DNA of 64,000 nt. Origin: Sediminibacillus terrae. Lineage in GTDB: Bacteria; Bacillota; Bacilli; Bacillales; Amphibacillaceae. Location: NCBI RefSeq assembly GCF_009602435.1, contig NZ_VZDQ01000023.1, positions 124,001 through 188,000 on the forward strand, given 5' to 3'. The notes under the pieces were generated by a model. The model had not been told where the DNA came from. It did no database searches and was given only the letters and a program-made list of their open reading frames with translations. Made by a program: the position numbers and the translations under genes. Every line of letters starts with the position of its first letter. Position 1 is the stretch's first letter. Positions 8,377 to 16,636 of this stretch are shown here, in pieces.

Positions 8377-9252
8377 ATGAACATAGGGATCATCAATTTT
8401 GAAATGGCGCCAGCCGGTGTCAATCAATTACTACATAAAGTTGTTTCCGATCTTTTGCAAGCCCATACAGTCACTGGAATTCGTCTTGATGCTCAATCGG
8501 GGGCGCTTACATATAAAAATTTTGCTGACGAAAATGTCGCCGGTACGTTTGTGGATTTCAAGAACTTATTGCAGCTTTCCACTCTCCCGAAAGTCCCCGA
8601 TGGTTTGAAAGAACTGGCAGAATTTGATGCTGTTGTGATGATTGGTCCGCAGCAGGCGGAAGCTTCCGTTAAAGCGTTGAGCAGGATGTTCGATAGCACG
8701 AGCTGTTTATTCCTTCCAGTATCTATTAATCAAACGATAGAGGGAACAGATCAGCCTTTGGGCTATGACACGGCAGTCAACTATATGATTGACAGTATAT
8801 TAAGGATAAGGGATACCATCGATTCACTGAAATACCCAAATCCTCGATTGTTGGGAGTACAGCTTGAAGGTAGTGTGTCCCGGCAGGTCCTGGAGGAAGT
8901 GGCGATTGCGATCGGTGGACACGTCTTGAATCATGACTTCGAAGAAAACCACCTTGAACAGCTGAAAAAATCCCTCAAAGAAGATTTTGACTCAGGCCAG
9001 ACATATGCTTTTTTGTTGTTTGACGAGCGAATCGACGCTGAGCGAATTCCAAGTGAATGGATGGCAGACATCGCAATCGATTGGAAAACACATAAAATTG
9101 ATGAAGCCCTTTGCATGGGACCAGAACCGACCGCACGGGATCGCATCACAGCAATGAAGCTGGCCGCGGGAATCGTGGAGTGGGTGCGCAATGACCAAGC
9201 CAGCGGAAAGTTACTTATTAAATCGAACAAAGTGGACGTACAATTGTATTAG
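8377..9252 (+). CDS. Phosphofructokinase-like protein lacking catalytic motifs (putative pseudoenzyme)
   Basis: This 291-residue protein follows the bacterial 6-phosphofructokinase layout. IEGTDQPLGYDTAVNYMIDS (121-140) matches the PFK segment after the active site, and GPEPTARDR (about 247-255) matches GGSPTAYDR of the fructose-6-phosphate region. The functional motifs are gone: the ATP loop SGGDSPG reads NFEMAPAG (8-15), GGDGS reads GPQQA (90-94), and the catalytic TIDND reads SINQT (116-120). It is somewhat shorter than PFK (about 320). It stands alone after the tRNA genes with its own terminator. Ordinary PFK activity is unlikely; a regulatory or allosteric-ligand role is inferred. Confidence 0.75.
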   Translation: MNIGIINFEMAPAGVNQLLHKVVSDLLQAHTVTGIRLDAQSGALTYKNFADENVAGTFVDFKNLLQLSTLPKVPDGLKELAEFDAVVMIGPQQAEASVKALSRMFDSTSCLFLPVSINQTIEGTDQPLGYDTAVNYMIDSILRIRDTIDSLKYPNPRLLGVQLEGSVSRQVLEEVAIAIGGHVLNHDFEENHLEQLKKSLKEDFDSGQTYAFLLFDERIDAERIPSEWMADIAIDWKTHKIDEALCMGPEPTARDRITAMKLAAGIVEWVRNDQASGKLLIKSNKVDVQLY

Positions 9253-9262
9253 TCTCATGAAA

Positions 9263-9294
9263 CGGCAGTGTTTTGAGAAACACTGCCGCTTTTT
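9263..9294 (+). terminator. Intrinsic terminator of PFK-like gene
   Basis: CGGCAGTGTTT pairs with AAACACTGCCG, followed by CTTTTT, 11 bases after the stop codon. Confidence 0.9.
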
Positions 9295-9387
9295 ATAATA
9301 AAATGGTTTTGTCATAGCTAGCCTAAATTGTTGTGGAATCGGGTATCCTCCTATTAAAGGTATTCTGGCGGGGAAGGAGGTACACTT

Positions 9388-10485
9388 TTGAAAAGCTATC
9401 ATTCCATTGATTTCGGCAAGTTTTTTGCCATGCTGGGCATAGTGTTTATTCATGCCCGGGCATTTGAAGAAGTCCAGGCCGGCATGATGGACGGCAGCCA
9501 ATTGGATACGGTGTTGAAGGTGTTTGCCAGGTTCAGTGTGCCATTATTTTTTATGGCTTCCGGATTTTTGTTTACAATGAAAACAAACGGCAGAGGACGA
9601 ACGTTTCATTATTTTCTTTCCTATATAAAAAAATTGATCCTCTTGTATGCTTCATGGTTCCTGATTTATGCTTTGTACGATTACGGTAAAACTGCCTGGC
9701 AGAGCGGAGGATTGATAAATCAGCAAACCCATGAATATATCGCCGGTCTTCTTACTAGAGAGGTTTTCGTATACGGAGTCAGTAATACTCAGTATCACCT
9801 CTGGTTTTTGCCTGCGCTTATTTGGGCAACGGTCATCGTCTACTTTTTTCAACGGATGCGAACGGCCGGTTTGCTGCTGGCGGCCAGTTTTTTTCTGCAT
9901 TTGCTCGGCTTGACCGGCCAGGGGTATTCCCACTTCTATGAAATGTCCTTCAATACAAGAGACCCTTTCTTTTTTGGATTGTTTTATGTGTCGCTCGGCA
10001 GTTTTATTGGCTTGAACCATCAGAAATTCGAGATACTGGCATCGCGAATCAACGGTTCTGTATATACGGTGGTCATTCCGGCGTTGTTTTTTCTGCAATT
10101 ATTGGAGCGTACTTGGACGATGGAGCAACTGGACGGAAGCAAGGAGGAATACTTTTTCATTACGATTCCACTAAGCCTGGCCATATTTGCTGCTTTGCTC
10201 AAGTATCGGAATATAGGAGAAGGCACCTTAATCAACAAAATCGGCAGGAACACGATCGGGATATTTGTCATCCATCCGCTTGTCATCAGTTTGTCTCATC
10301 TTGTCCTGGCTGCCCTCGGGCTTGAATGGTGGAAACAGCATATCCTTTACGGTGTAATGTTTGTTCCTTTTGTCTACGTCAGCTCTTACTTTTTGTATCA
10401 ATTGTTGCAATCAGGAAAATATCAATTTTTTCATCCGGAAAAATGGATTCAGTGGGAAGGAAAACCGCCCTTGAAGAAAAGTTGA
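9388..10485 (+). CDS. Acyltransferase family 3 (OafA/NodX-type) membrane protein
   Basis: This 365-residue integral membrane protein has about ten hydrophobic helices. It begins KSYHSIDFGKFFAMLGIVFIHARAF, the helix 1 signature of acyltransferase_3 enzymes with the catalytic His-Ala-Arg region, and continues SVPLFFMASGFLF. These enzymes move O-acyl groups to cell-surface sugars. The start is TTG 9388, preceded at 7-8 bases by GAAGGAGG. No glycan genes lie next to it, so the acceptor is unknown. Confidence 0.85.
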   Translation: MKSYHSIDFGKFFAMLGIVFIHARAFEEVQAGMMDGSQLDTVLKVFARFSVPLFFMASGFLFTMKTNGRGRTFHYFLSYIKKLILLYASWFLIYALYDYGKTAWQSGGLINQQTHEYIAGLLTREVFVYGVSNTQYHLWFLPALIWATVIVYFFQRMRTAGLLLAASFFLHLLGLTGQGYSHFYEMSFNTRDPFFFGLFYVSLGSFIGLNHQKFEILASRINGSVYTVVIPALFFLQLLERTWTMEQLDGSKEEYFFITIPLSLAIFAALLKYRNIGEGTLINKIGRNTIGIFVIHPLVISLSHLVLAALGLEWWKQHILYGVMFVPFVYVSSYFLYQLLQSGKYQFFHPEKWIQWEGKPPLKKS

Positions 10486-10683
10486 TCAGTGGCTGAATAT
10501 CGTTGGAGATAAAGCCTTGGCAGATAAAAAAAGTATGGGGAAATGGTAAAATTTTGTTGAAAAATCATGGTTAATAGTCTAATATTACTAGATAATAAGG
10601 TCTATTCATTTTGCTTACATTCTGAGCAGGAATTTGTCTTTTGAATGGAGGATAGAAGATGGATAGAAACAGGGGGAATCACG

Positions 10684-11145
10684 ATGCAGACGGCAGTCAA
10701 GACAATCATTTTTCAACTGAAACAGCAACAGTATGGCGTGGACATTCAGCAAGTGCGTTCTATTGAGCGATTAGTCGATGTGACAGAGGTGCCGAACACT
10801 TCCGATTTTATTAAAGGCATTATCAATTTGCGCGGCCAGGTGATTCCGGTTATCGATTTGAAAGAACGGTTGAATTTGGGAAATCAAGATTATAGTGAAG
10901 AAACGAGAGTCCTGATCATCGAGATTGATGGAGTGACGGCAGGAATGATTGTCGATGAAGCAAAAGACGTGATCGACATTGATCCGGAAATCATCGATCC
11001 AACGCCAAGTATGGCCGGAGGAGTCCACTCCGAGTTTTTAAGAGGAGTGGCTAAATTGGACGATCGATTGTTGATCATGCTTGACTTTGCAAGCATCTTT
11101 GATACAAAAGAAATGGAAGAAGTCAAAGAAATAAACGAAGATTAA
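10684..11145 (+). CDS. cheW: Chemotaxis coupling protein CheW
   Basis: This 153-residue single-domain protein shows the CheW fold: FQLKQQQYGVDIQQVRSIER, then PNTSDFIKGIINLRGQVIPVIDL, the central family signature, and ending in LIMLDFASIF. It links chemoreceptors to the CheA kinase. The start is placed at ATG 10684 behind CAGGGGGAA; an in-frame start at 10645 would add 13 unrelated residues. It pairs with cheY 25 bases downstream but no other che gene is near, so it is an orphan or second coupling protein. Confidence 0.92.
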   Translation: MQTAVKTIIFQLKQQQYGVDIQQVRSIERLVDVTEVPNTSDFIKGIINLRGQVIPVIDLKERLNLGNQDYSEETRVLIIEIDGVTAGMIVDEAKDVIDIDPEIIDPTPSMAGGVHSEFLRGVAKLDDRLLIMLDFASIFDTKEMEEVKEINED

Positions 11146-11170
11146 TGATAACAGAGTGGGGGATTTTCAC

Positions 11171-11527
11171 ATGAAGAGCGTACTCGTAACCGATGACGCA
11201 GCCTTTATGCGATTGCAGCTCAAAGATATTTTAGGCAAAATTGGGCTGGAAGTAGTCGGGGAAGCAACTAACGGCCAGGAAGCAGTCGACAAATACAAAG
11301 AACTGCAGCCGGATTTGGTGACGATGGATATAACCATGCCGGAAATGAATGGTGTAGAAGCATTGCAGGCGATCAAACAGTTCGATGATAGCGCCAATAT
11401 CATCATGTGTTCGGCCATGGGCCAGCAGGCAATGGTTGTCGAAGCTATTAAAGCAGGTGCAAAAGATTTTATCGTCAAACCGTTTACGGCGGAAAGAGTG
11501 GAGCAAGCTTTGCAAAAATTTTTATGA
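11171..11527 (+). CDS. cheY: Chemotaxis response regulator CheY
   Basis: This 118-residue single receiver domain has all phosphorylation residues in place: D8-D9 acid pair, phospho-acceptor D53 (VTMDITMP), S81 and K103 (IVKPF). The sequence is close to Bacillus CheY, which binds the flagellar switch when phosphorylated. The start is chosen at ATG 11171 behind GTGGGGGA rather than the upstream in-frame ATG at 11156. It is co-transcribed with cheW and followed by a terminator. In most relatives cheY sits in the large flagellar operon, so this isolated cheW-cheY pair is unusual. Confidence 0.9.
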   Translation: MKSVLVTDDAAFMRLQLKDILGKIGLEVVGEATNGQEAVDKYKELQPDLVTMDITMPEMNGVEALQAIKQFDDSANIIMCSAMGQQAMVVEAIKAGAKDFIVKPFTAERVEQALQKFL

Positions 11528-11595
11528 GGCAAAGATACATACAGCGCGTGATGTTTCCAGAAAGGGACAGAGGAAACATCTATACCGGGCGAAAG

Positions 11596-11629
11596 CAGAC
11601 CAGATCACAGATGATTTGGTCTGTTTTTT
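11596..11629 (+). terminator. Intrinsic terminator of cheW-cheY
   Basis: CAGACCA-ATCA pairs with TGAT-TGGTCTG, followed by six T. Confidence 0.85.
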
Positions 11630-11767
11630 CTTGCTCAGATTAGAAGAAGCATTACGGAAAAAGTGTGGTTCCTTATAGAATTTATTGCTGCTTTCTTTTG
11701 CGACGTCCTAATATTCAGAAAATTACTATTGCATTTAAATAAACAAAGCATTAAATTGTTTTTATAT

Positions 11768-11796
11768 TAATAAACAAAATAAGGAGTTGTTTATTA
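11768..11796 (+). promoter_or_regulatory. Inverted repeat around the ribosome site of the DUF2087 gene
   Basis: Perfect 10-base arms TAATAAACAA (11768-11777) and TTGTTTATTA (11787-11796) flank a 9-base loop containing AAGGAG. A further half-site AATAAACAA lies at about 11738. It may be an operator for self-repression or an RNA hairpin presenting the ribosome site in its loop. Confidence 0.6.
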
Positions 11797-12557
11797 TTAC
11801 GGAAGAAGAGCGTTTTTGGAAAGCGAACGTTGAGGAAATTTCATATGGGTATGTCCACTCGGATGGACAATATGTGTGCCTTCTCTGTGGATCAAGGTAT
11901 GTGGAGGGAATTATTTATCCGATGGATGGAACTTTGTATGAAGCCAAAAAAGCAGTTGCAAGACACATAAAGGACATGCATCACTCTGTATTTGATTACC
12001 TGCTTAAAATGGACAAAAAGTACACCGGGTTATCTGATCATCAAAAAGAATTGCTTCACTTTTTCAGCAAGGGATTCAGTGACAAAGAAATCGTGAGGGA
12101 GCTAAATGTGGGGAGTCCATCTACGGTGAGAAATCATCGCTTTAAACTGAAAGAGAAAGAAAAACAGGCAAAGGTCTTTCTAGCGATTATGAACCTTTTG
12201 AATAAACAGTCGGATAACCAAAGGGAAGATAATTTTGTGCAATTTCATAAGGGGGCAAAGATGGTGGATGATCGATATGCAACCACAGAAAAAGAGAAAG
12301 AAAAGGTTTTATCAACCTATTTTAAACAAGGAACTGATGGAAAGTTAGATAAGTTTCCAAGCAAGGAAAAAAGAAAGTTGATTGTATTACAAAACATTGT
12401 AAATCGTTTTGAGCGTGATAAAAAGTACACGGAAAAAGAAGTCAACGGCATATTGAAAACAATATACAATGATTTTGCGACCATCAGAAGGTACCTTATT
12501 GAATATGGCTTTATGGAACGTAGTAGGGATTGTAGGGAGTATTGGATAAAAGACTAA
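11787..12557 (+). CDS. DUF2087 helix-turn-helix transcriptional regulator
   Basis: This protein of about 254 residues has three parts. The N-terminal part (1-75) has a C2H2-like CLLCGSRYVEG and HIKDMHH pattern that might bind metal. LSDHQKELLHFFSKGFSDKEIVRELN..STVRNHRFKLKEK (85-125) is a LuxR-like helix-turn-helix. The C-terminal domain with FPSKEKRKLIVLQNIVNRF, YTEKEVNGIL and ATIRRYLIEYGFM (about 190-250) is DUF2087. The start is unclear: TTG 11787 directly abuts AAGGAG with no spacer, while ATT 11793 or 11796 has proper spacing and matches where homologues seem to begin. It is an AT-rich, lone gene. Targets are unknown; the inverted repeat over its start suggests autoregulation. Confidence 0.8.
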   Translation: MFIITEEERFWKANVEEISYGYVHSDGQYVCLLCGSRYVEGIIYPMDGTLYEAKKAVARHIKDMHHSVFDYLLKMDKKYTGLSDHQKELLHFFSKGFSDKEIVRELNVGSPSTVRNHRFKLKEKEKQAKVFLAIMNLLNKQSDNQREDNFVQFHKGAKMVDDRYATTEKEKEKVLSTYFKQGTDGKLDKFPSKEKRKLIVLQNIVNRFERDKKYTEKEVNGILKTIYNDFATIRRYLIEYGFMERSRDCREYWIKD

Positions 12558-12795
12558 GGTTGGAAGAGACAGTTGAAAGTTGAAAAGGGAAGCCATCGAG
12601 TAAGCGAATCCATACCAAATCACTCGATAGAAAAGATGGCATGAAATTTGATTCTTGAATGGCTCCCCAAAATACAGGAGTTTATGTCAAAGCATAGCAA
12701 AAGGACGCTTGACAGGAGAGAATCTGACTCTGCTCGTTACTGGAGTGGGGAACCATTCCGTATGTTAGTTATAAAAAAAGGTGACGCTATCTTCC

Positions 12796-13341
12796 TTATT
12801 TCCAAGCGGACATATACTTCTTTCGATATTTACTATCTTCTTCATATTCAATCAGATCCATCGCTATTTCCTTAATTTGTTCGTCCGTTACTTCATTATA
12901 TAATTTTTTCAAACCCACCATCATATCGTATCGGATTAGAGTATGATTCTTTTCATTCATTCCATTTTTAAACCTATCAATAATGTGGTTAAGGAGCATT
13001 TCTCTTTGTTCTTGTCCTGCTAATCCTACCTTCCAAATCGATTGTAAAGTATGGCGAGCAGTTACAAATTTCGAATCTTTTGTCACTTCCCAGAGCTTTG
13101 GAAAATCATGGAGCATCCTTTTTTCAGGGTCACTAATTGCTAATGCCGAAAGAAACTGTCCTGCTCTGGATCTACGATGATTATCCTTGTCAGTAAGCCA
13201 GTCAATCAATTCGTCCCAAACTTCATAAGCCCAGTCCACTTTTCCATTGGTTGCATGAATTATATTCTGAAATGCTTCGTATTGTGAATTTTTGTCTGGG
13301 GATTCAAGGTTTTCAAAATAGGACTTAATTGTGTCATTCAT
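12796..13341 (-). CDS. HEAT-repeat-like helical protein
   Basis: This 181-residue soluble protein is made of repeating amphipathic helix pairs. Examples are NSQYEAFQNIIHATNG, VWDELIDWLTDKDNHRRSRA, PKLWEVTKDSKFVTARHTLQ and MLLNHIIDRF, each about 35-40 residues apart, as in HEAT/ARM scaffolds. No catalytic motif is visible. It is isolated, AT-rich and lies next to the DUF2087 gene on the opposite strand. A protein-binding role is likely but no partner can be named. Confidence 0.7.
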   Translation of the reverse strand: MNDTIKSYFENLESPDKNSQYEAFQNIIHATNGKVDWAYEVWDELIDWLTDKDNHRRSRAGQFLSALAISDPEKRMLHDFPKLWEVTKDSKFVTARHTLQSIWKVGLAGQEQREMLLNHIIDRFKNGMNEKNHTLIRYDMMVGLKKLYNEVTDEQIKEIAMDLIEYEEDSKYRKKYMSAWK

Positions 13342-13560
13342 TGCAGCACCTCCAACATGATTTATTATAAAAATTTTATCCTACTTATTGTCTCTTTCAA
13401 ACTTTACCAATCTGCCCTTTTCGGAATAGGGCTGCCATACTCGATAAATTTTTGTTCAGCTATTGCACAAATAGTTTAAGTATTTTGTTTCACAATCTCG
13501 TTTTTGAAGTTAAATGAGATACTCTATCATAATATAAGGACATTCTTCACCAAATAAAGT

Positions 13561-14103
13561 TTAGTTATTGTCTGATATTATGGCAAATATCTGATGGTCT
13601 TCCCATTGACCATTAATTTTTACACCCTTTTGTTCTATACCTTCTTTATGAAAACCAGCCTTTTCTAATACTCGCATTGAACCTAAATTGCTTAACATTA
13701 CTCCTGCATCTATACGATGTAGTTTTAGTTCATTAAAAGCAAAATCTACTGCCAAGGTGACTGCTTCAGTGGTAAGCCCTCTGCCATTATATTGCTTGTC
13801 TAAGGAATAACCGATTAAACCTCTTTGGAGTGCACCTCGGGATATACGAGACAGGGATACTTCTCCAATCAATTTATCGCCATCTTTTAAGAAAATACCA
13901 AAGGAATATTGTTTATCTTCTTCCCTCTGCTTTATAGAATTGCTAATATATTTACGCTTTGCTTCAAGGGTATAATAGTCATTGCTAAAGGTTGGGGAAT
14001 ATTTCTGAAATAACTCACCATTTCTCAAGTGTAAATCCAGCAAGGCATTTGCATCTGAATCATCGTAAAAGGCGATATAAATTTTTTTATCTGTAGGGCT
14101 CAT
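13561..14103 (-). CDS. GNAT family N-acetyltransferase, RimJ/RimL type
   Basis: This 180-residue protein has the GNAT acetyl-CoA site spread over IGEVSLSRI, GYSLDKQYNGRGLTTEAVTLAVDFAF and LHRIDAGVMLSNLGSMRVLEKAGF, the arrangement of the RimJ/RimL (Acetyltransf_3) group that acetylates protein N-termini or small amines. The sequence is clearly more AT-rich than neighbouring housekeeping genes. It has no operon partner. The acceptor is unknown. Confidence 0.88.
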   Translation of the reverse strand: MSPTDKKIYIAFYDDSDANALLDLHLRNGELFQKYSPTFSNDYYTLEAKRKYISNSIKQREEDKQYSFGIFLKDGDKLIGEVSLSRISRGALQRGLIGYSLDKQYNGRGLTTEAVTLAVDFAFNELKLHRIDAGVMLSNLGSMRVLEKAGFHKEGIEQKGVKINGQWEDHQIFAIISDNN

Positions 14104-14473
14104 ATTAATTTTCTCCTATGTATAAATTTAAATTGATTTTTTTGTGGCGTAATAGTTTACTAATATGCATTACCCGATTTTTTGCCTACCTTTTTAATCT
14201 GTCTAATCTTTTTTAAGTAAAATAATATGGCATAAAAAGGTGATTTCGCAATAACTCTAAAGTTGTATTAAACTGCCCCGTCAGTTGAAATACCTCCTTT
14301 GATCTTAACAGTTTATCCATTAAAAACTCTAAAAATTGTAAAATTGAGAGTATTAAAACGTTTTTGGAAATACTGGACCGATAGCTGAGAATAGATGCTG
14401 TCCTATTGCTGAAAGGAGTGTCAATTCCTATGCTGATTTGCGTTTTTTTATAACCTTTGTCTCAATGAAAATA
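14104..14473. other. AT-rich intergenic region, no gene seen
   Basis: About 370 bases without a credible reading frame lie here. They carry the promoter of the GNAT gene on the minus strand and little else that I can see. Confidence 0.5.
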
Positions 14474-14505
14474 AGCAGTCCAATTCAATTGTAACTTGGA
14501 CTGCT
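14474..14505 (-). terminator. Bidirectional intrinsic terminator after prs
   Basis: AGCAGTCCAA pairs perfectly with TTGGACTGCT. The minus-strand side continues TATTTTC, and the plus-strand side continues CTTTA. It lies about 70 bases beyond the prs stop. Confidence 0.75.
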
Positions 14506-14576
14506 CTTTAATGAACCATTTACGATTTGTACTCCAAAACAGCCCCGGTTAAATAACAATAGGTCTGCTTTCTTAT

Positions 14577-15530
14577 TCAGTCAAACAACGGGCTGACTGA
14601 ACGGTCTTCGAACACTCTGGTGATGGCATCGCTCATCAACGGTGCGACCGACAGCTGGGTAATCCGGTCGAGGTGCTTTTCTTCCGGAATCGGGATACTG
14701 TTGGTGACAATTAATTCTTTTAACTCGGATTGATTGATTTTTTCAATGGCAATACCTGAAAGCACGGGGTGCGTGCAGCAGGCATAGACTTCCTTGGCGC
14801 CTTTCGCCATTAACGCTTTCGTTCCACTGGTCATACGTGTCCCGGTATCGACGATATCGTCGACCAGGACAGCTGTTTTCCCTTCGATATTTCCGACGAT
14901 GTTCGATTCGCCGACCTCTGTTTCACGGGGACCGCGCTTGTCGATAATCGCGATCGGTGCTTTCAAGTGATCAGCCAGTTGGCGTGCGCGTGATACACTG
15001 CCGTGATCTGGAGATACGACGACTACATCCTCAAATTGTTTTTCCTGCAAATAACTTGCCAAAATCGGAATGCCGGCCAGTTGGTCGACCGGTATGTTGA
15101 AAAATCCCTGAATTTGCGGCGCATGTAAGTCCAGAGAGATGACCCTTGAAGCACCTGCTTCCTGAATCAAGTCTGCGACAAGCTTTGCAGTGATCGGTTC
15201 CCTCGGTCTTGCTTTGCGGTCTTGTCTTGCATACCCATAGTAGGGAATGACAATATTGATGGTTTTAGCAGAAGCTCTTTTTAATGTATCGATCATAATC
15301 AGTAATTCTAAAATATGTTGGTTTACCGGTTCGCTCGTGGACTGAATGACAAAGACATCATATCCGCGTACACTTTCTTCGATACTGATGCGCACTTCAC
15401 CGTCACTAAAGGTTGTCACCGTACTTTTTCCAAGCTCTACACCCATATTGTCGGCTATCTCTTCAGCCAGTGGCAGGTTGGAGCTCAACGAAAAAACTTT
15501 CATTTTTGATTCCTGGAAGTCTCTCGTCAC
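14577..15530 (-). CDS. prs: Ribose-phosphate pyrophosphokinase (PRPP synthetase), stand-alone copy
   Basis: This 317-residue enzyme makes PRPP from ribose 5-phosphate and ATP. Class I features are [47 protein letters not shown] (ATP loop), [20 protein letters not shown] and [14 protein letters not shown] (PRPP/ribose-phosphate loop). That last loop reads DTGTRMT where the usual Bacillus enzyme has DTAGTIT. The start is GTG 15530, 8 bases after AAGGAGG. The usual glmU-prs-ctc neighbourhood is absent; prs is monocistronic here, so it is likely a second copy or relocated. Activity is probably kept; regulation may differ. Confidence 0.9.
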   Translation of the reverse strand: MTRDFQESKMKVFSLSSNLPLAEEIADNMGVELGKSTVTTFSDGEVRISIEESVRGYDVFVIQSTSEPVNQHILELLIMIDTLKRASAKTINIVIPYYGYARQDRKARPREPITAKLVADLIQEAGASRVISLDLHAPQIQGFFNIPVDQLAGIPILASYLQEKQFEDVVVVSPDHGSVSRARQLADHLKAPIAIIDKRGPRETEVGESNIVGNIEGKTAVLVDDIVDTGTRMTSGTKALMAKGAKEVYACCTHPVLSGIAIEKINQSELKELIVTNSIPIPEEKHLDRITQLSVAPLMSDAITRVFEDRSVSPLFD

Positions 15531-15885
15531 ACTTGATTCCTCCTTGTTTACAGGGCTATGCTGCTTTTATGTACCATTGATTTGTCAGGTAACATCTTGT
15601 CCATGTATTGCTTTTATTATCTCAAAAACGATTAGGGGAAACAAGCTGTAAGCAGTGTGTCGTTCACTAGACGTTTCCTTATGAGGGAGGGCTTGTTTGC
15701 AAATAGAATGTTAGAGAAGATGCTACTTTGTTGGAACTCACCCATTGTTCCGGTATTGTCCATGCAGTATCCAATGGGAATCGAAGTTCTGAAGTTTCTG
15801 AACGAACCATCTGCATGATTTACTTCCAGGACATATGGTGGAGGGTCCCTCCAATATAGAGATACGTCTTAAGCATTTGATCTGT
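15531..15885. other. Intergenic region, no gene seen
   Basis: About 355 bases between prs and the Nudix gene hold the prs promoter. Forward frames here show no family features. CCCATTG near 15739 and CAATGGG near 15771 form a weak inverted pair. Confidence 0.4.
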
Positions 15886-16374
15886 TTACAATTCCTTGCT
15901 TATACGAAGGAAAGAAGAAGGCCTTCTCTGAATAAAGTGTTTATCGATAAAGGCGAGGACTTCATCGTTTCCTGGAAGGGTTACAGTCTCAATGGCCTCT
16001 TCAACCGGCAGCCATTTGTACGCACTATGTTCATGATTAAGTTTTACATGGTGCCGACTGTCAACGTAACCGACAAATACGGGTGCCATATAGATGTATT
16101 CCTCCTGTGGGGAGTAAAATTGATAGAATCTATTGGCAGAATACAAAATCACTTCATTTATACCGGTTTCTTCTTTAATCTCCCGCAAGGCGGCTTCCGA
16201 GGCTTTTTTTCCGTTTTCGATGCTTCCTCCGATGTAGCACCAGGCACCATCTAGGATTTTGCTTTTCCGTTTAACCAATAAAACATGATAGAGGTCGTCG
16301 ATTTTCTTTAACAGAACGACCGCAATTCCTCGGCAACTGATTGGAACTTCAAAAATAGTTTCGGTTTGCGACAT
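15886..16374 (-). CDS. Nudix hydrolase
   Basis: This protein of about 162 residues has a Nudix box GGSIENGKKASEAALREIKEETGI. All key metal-binding Glu residues of REIKEE are kept, but the first Glu of the GX5E part is Lys. GAWCYIGG and HSAYKWLPVEEA are typical of (d)NTP or dinucleoside polyphosphate hydrolases. The start is set at ATG 16374 (MSQTETIF), which follows AAAGGAGG by 7 bases; a further 22 upstream residues are possible but lack a site. The substrate cannot be predicted. Confidence 0.87.
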   Translation of the reverse strand: MSQTETIFEVPISCRGIAVVLLKKIDDLYHVLLVKRKSKILDGAWCYIGGSIENGKKASEAALREIKEETGINEVILYSANRFYQFYSPQEEYIYMAPVFVGYVDSRHHVKLNHEHSAYKWLPVEEAIETVTLPGNDEVLAFIDKHFIQRRPSSFLRISKEL

Positions 16375-16592
16375 TAGATAACCTCCTTTTTGTTTTTTCA
16401 GGATAAGCTGTTTTATAGGATGTTGCTTTGTCCATTTCAACCATTTCTCTGGAAAAAGAAGGCCTTCTTTGCAGCTTTTCTAAGAACGTCCTCATGATGA
16501 TGTGGCAGTCTGCACATTTGTTATGGGCAAAAAGGCATTCTCTCCACCTACCATACTAACATAATTTACCAAGAAGAAAGGGCGAAGCATAA

Positions 16593-16625
16593 AAACAGTC
16601 TATCGAAAGTTCTGATAGACTGTTT
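16593..16625 (-). terminator. Intrinsic terminator of phosphoesterase gene
   Basis: AAACAGTCTATC pairs with GATAGACTGTTT around a 9-base loop, with TTTTT on the minus strand, 12 bases after the stop. Confidence 0.85.
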
Positions 16626-16636
16626 AAGAGCTGTTT

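Noticed and set aside
7919-8377. 152-residue forward frame
   Set aside because: It runs straight through the two tRNA genes and has no ribosome site or family feature.
12648-12875. 75-residue forward frame
   Set aside because: No ribosome site; its end overlaps the convincing HEAT-like gene on the other strand.
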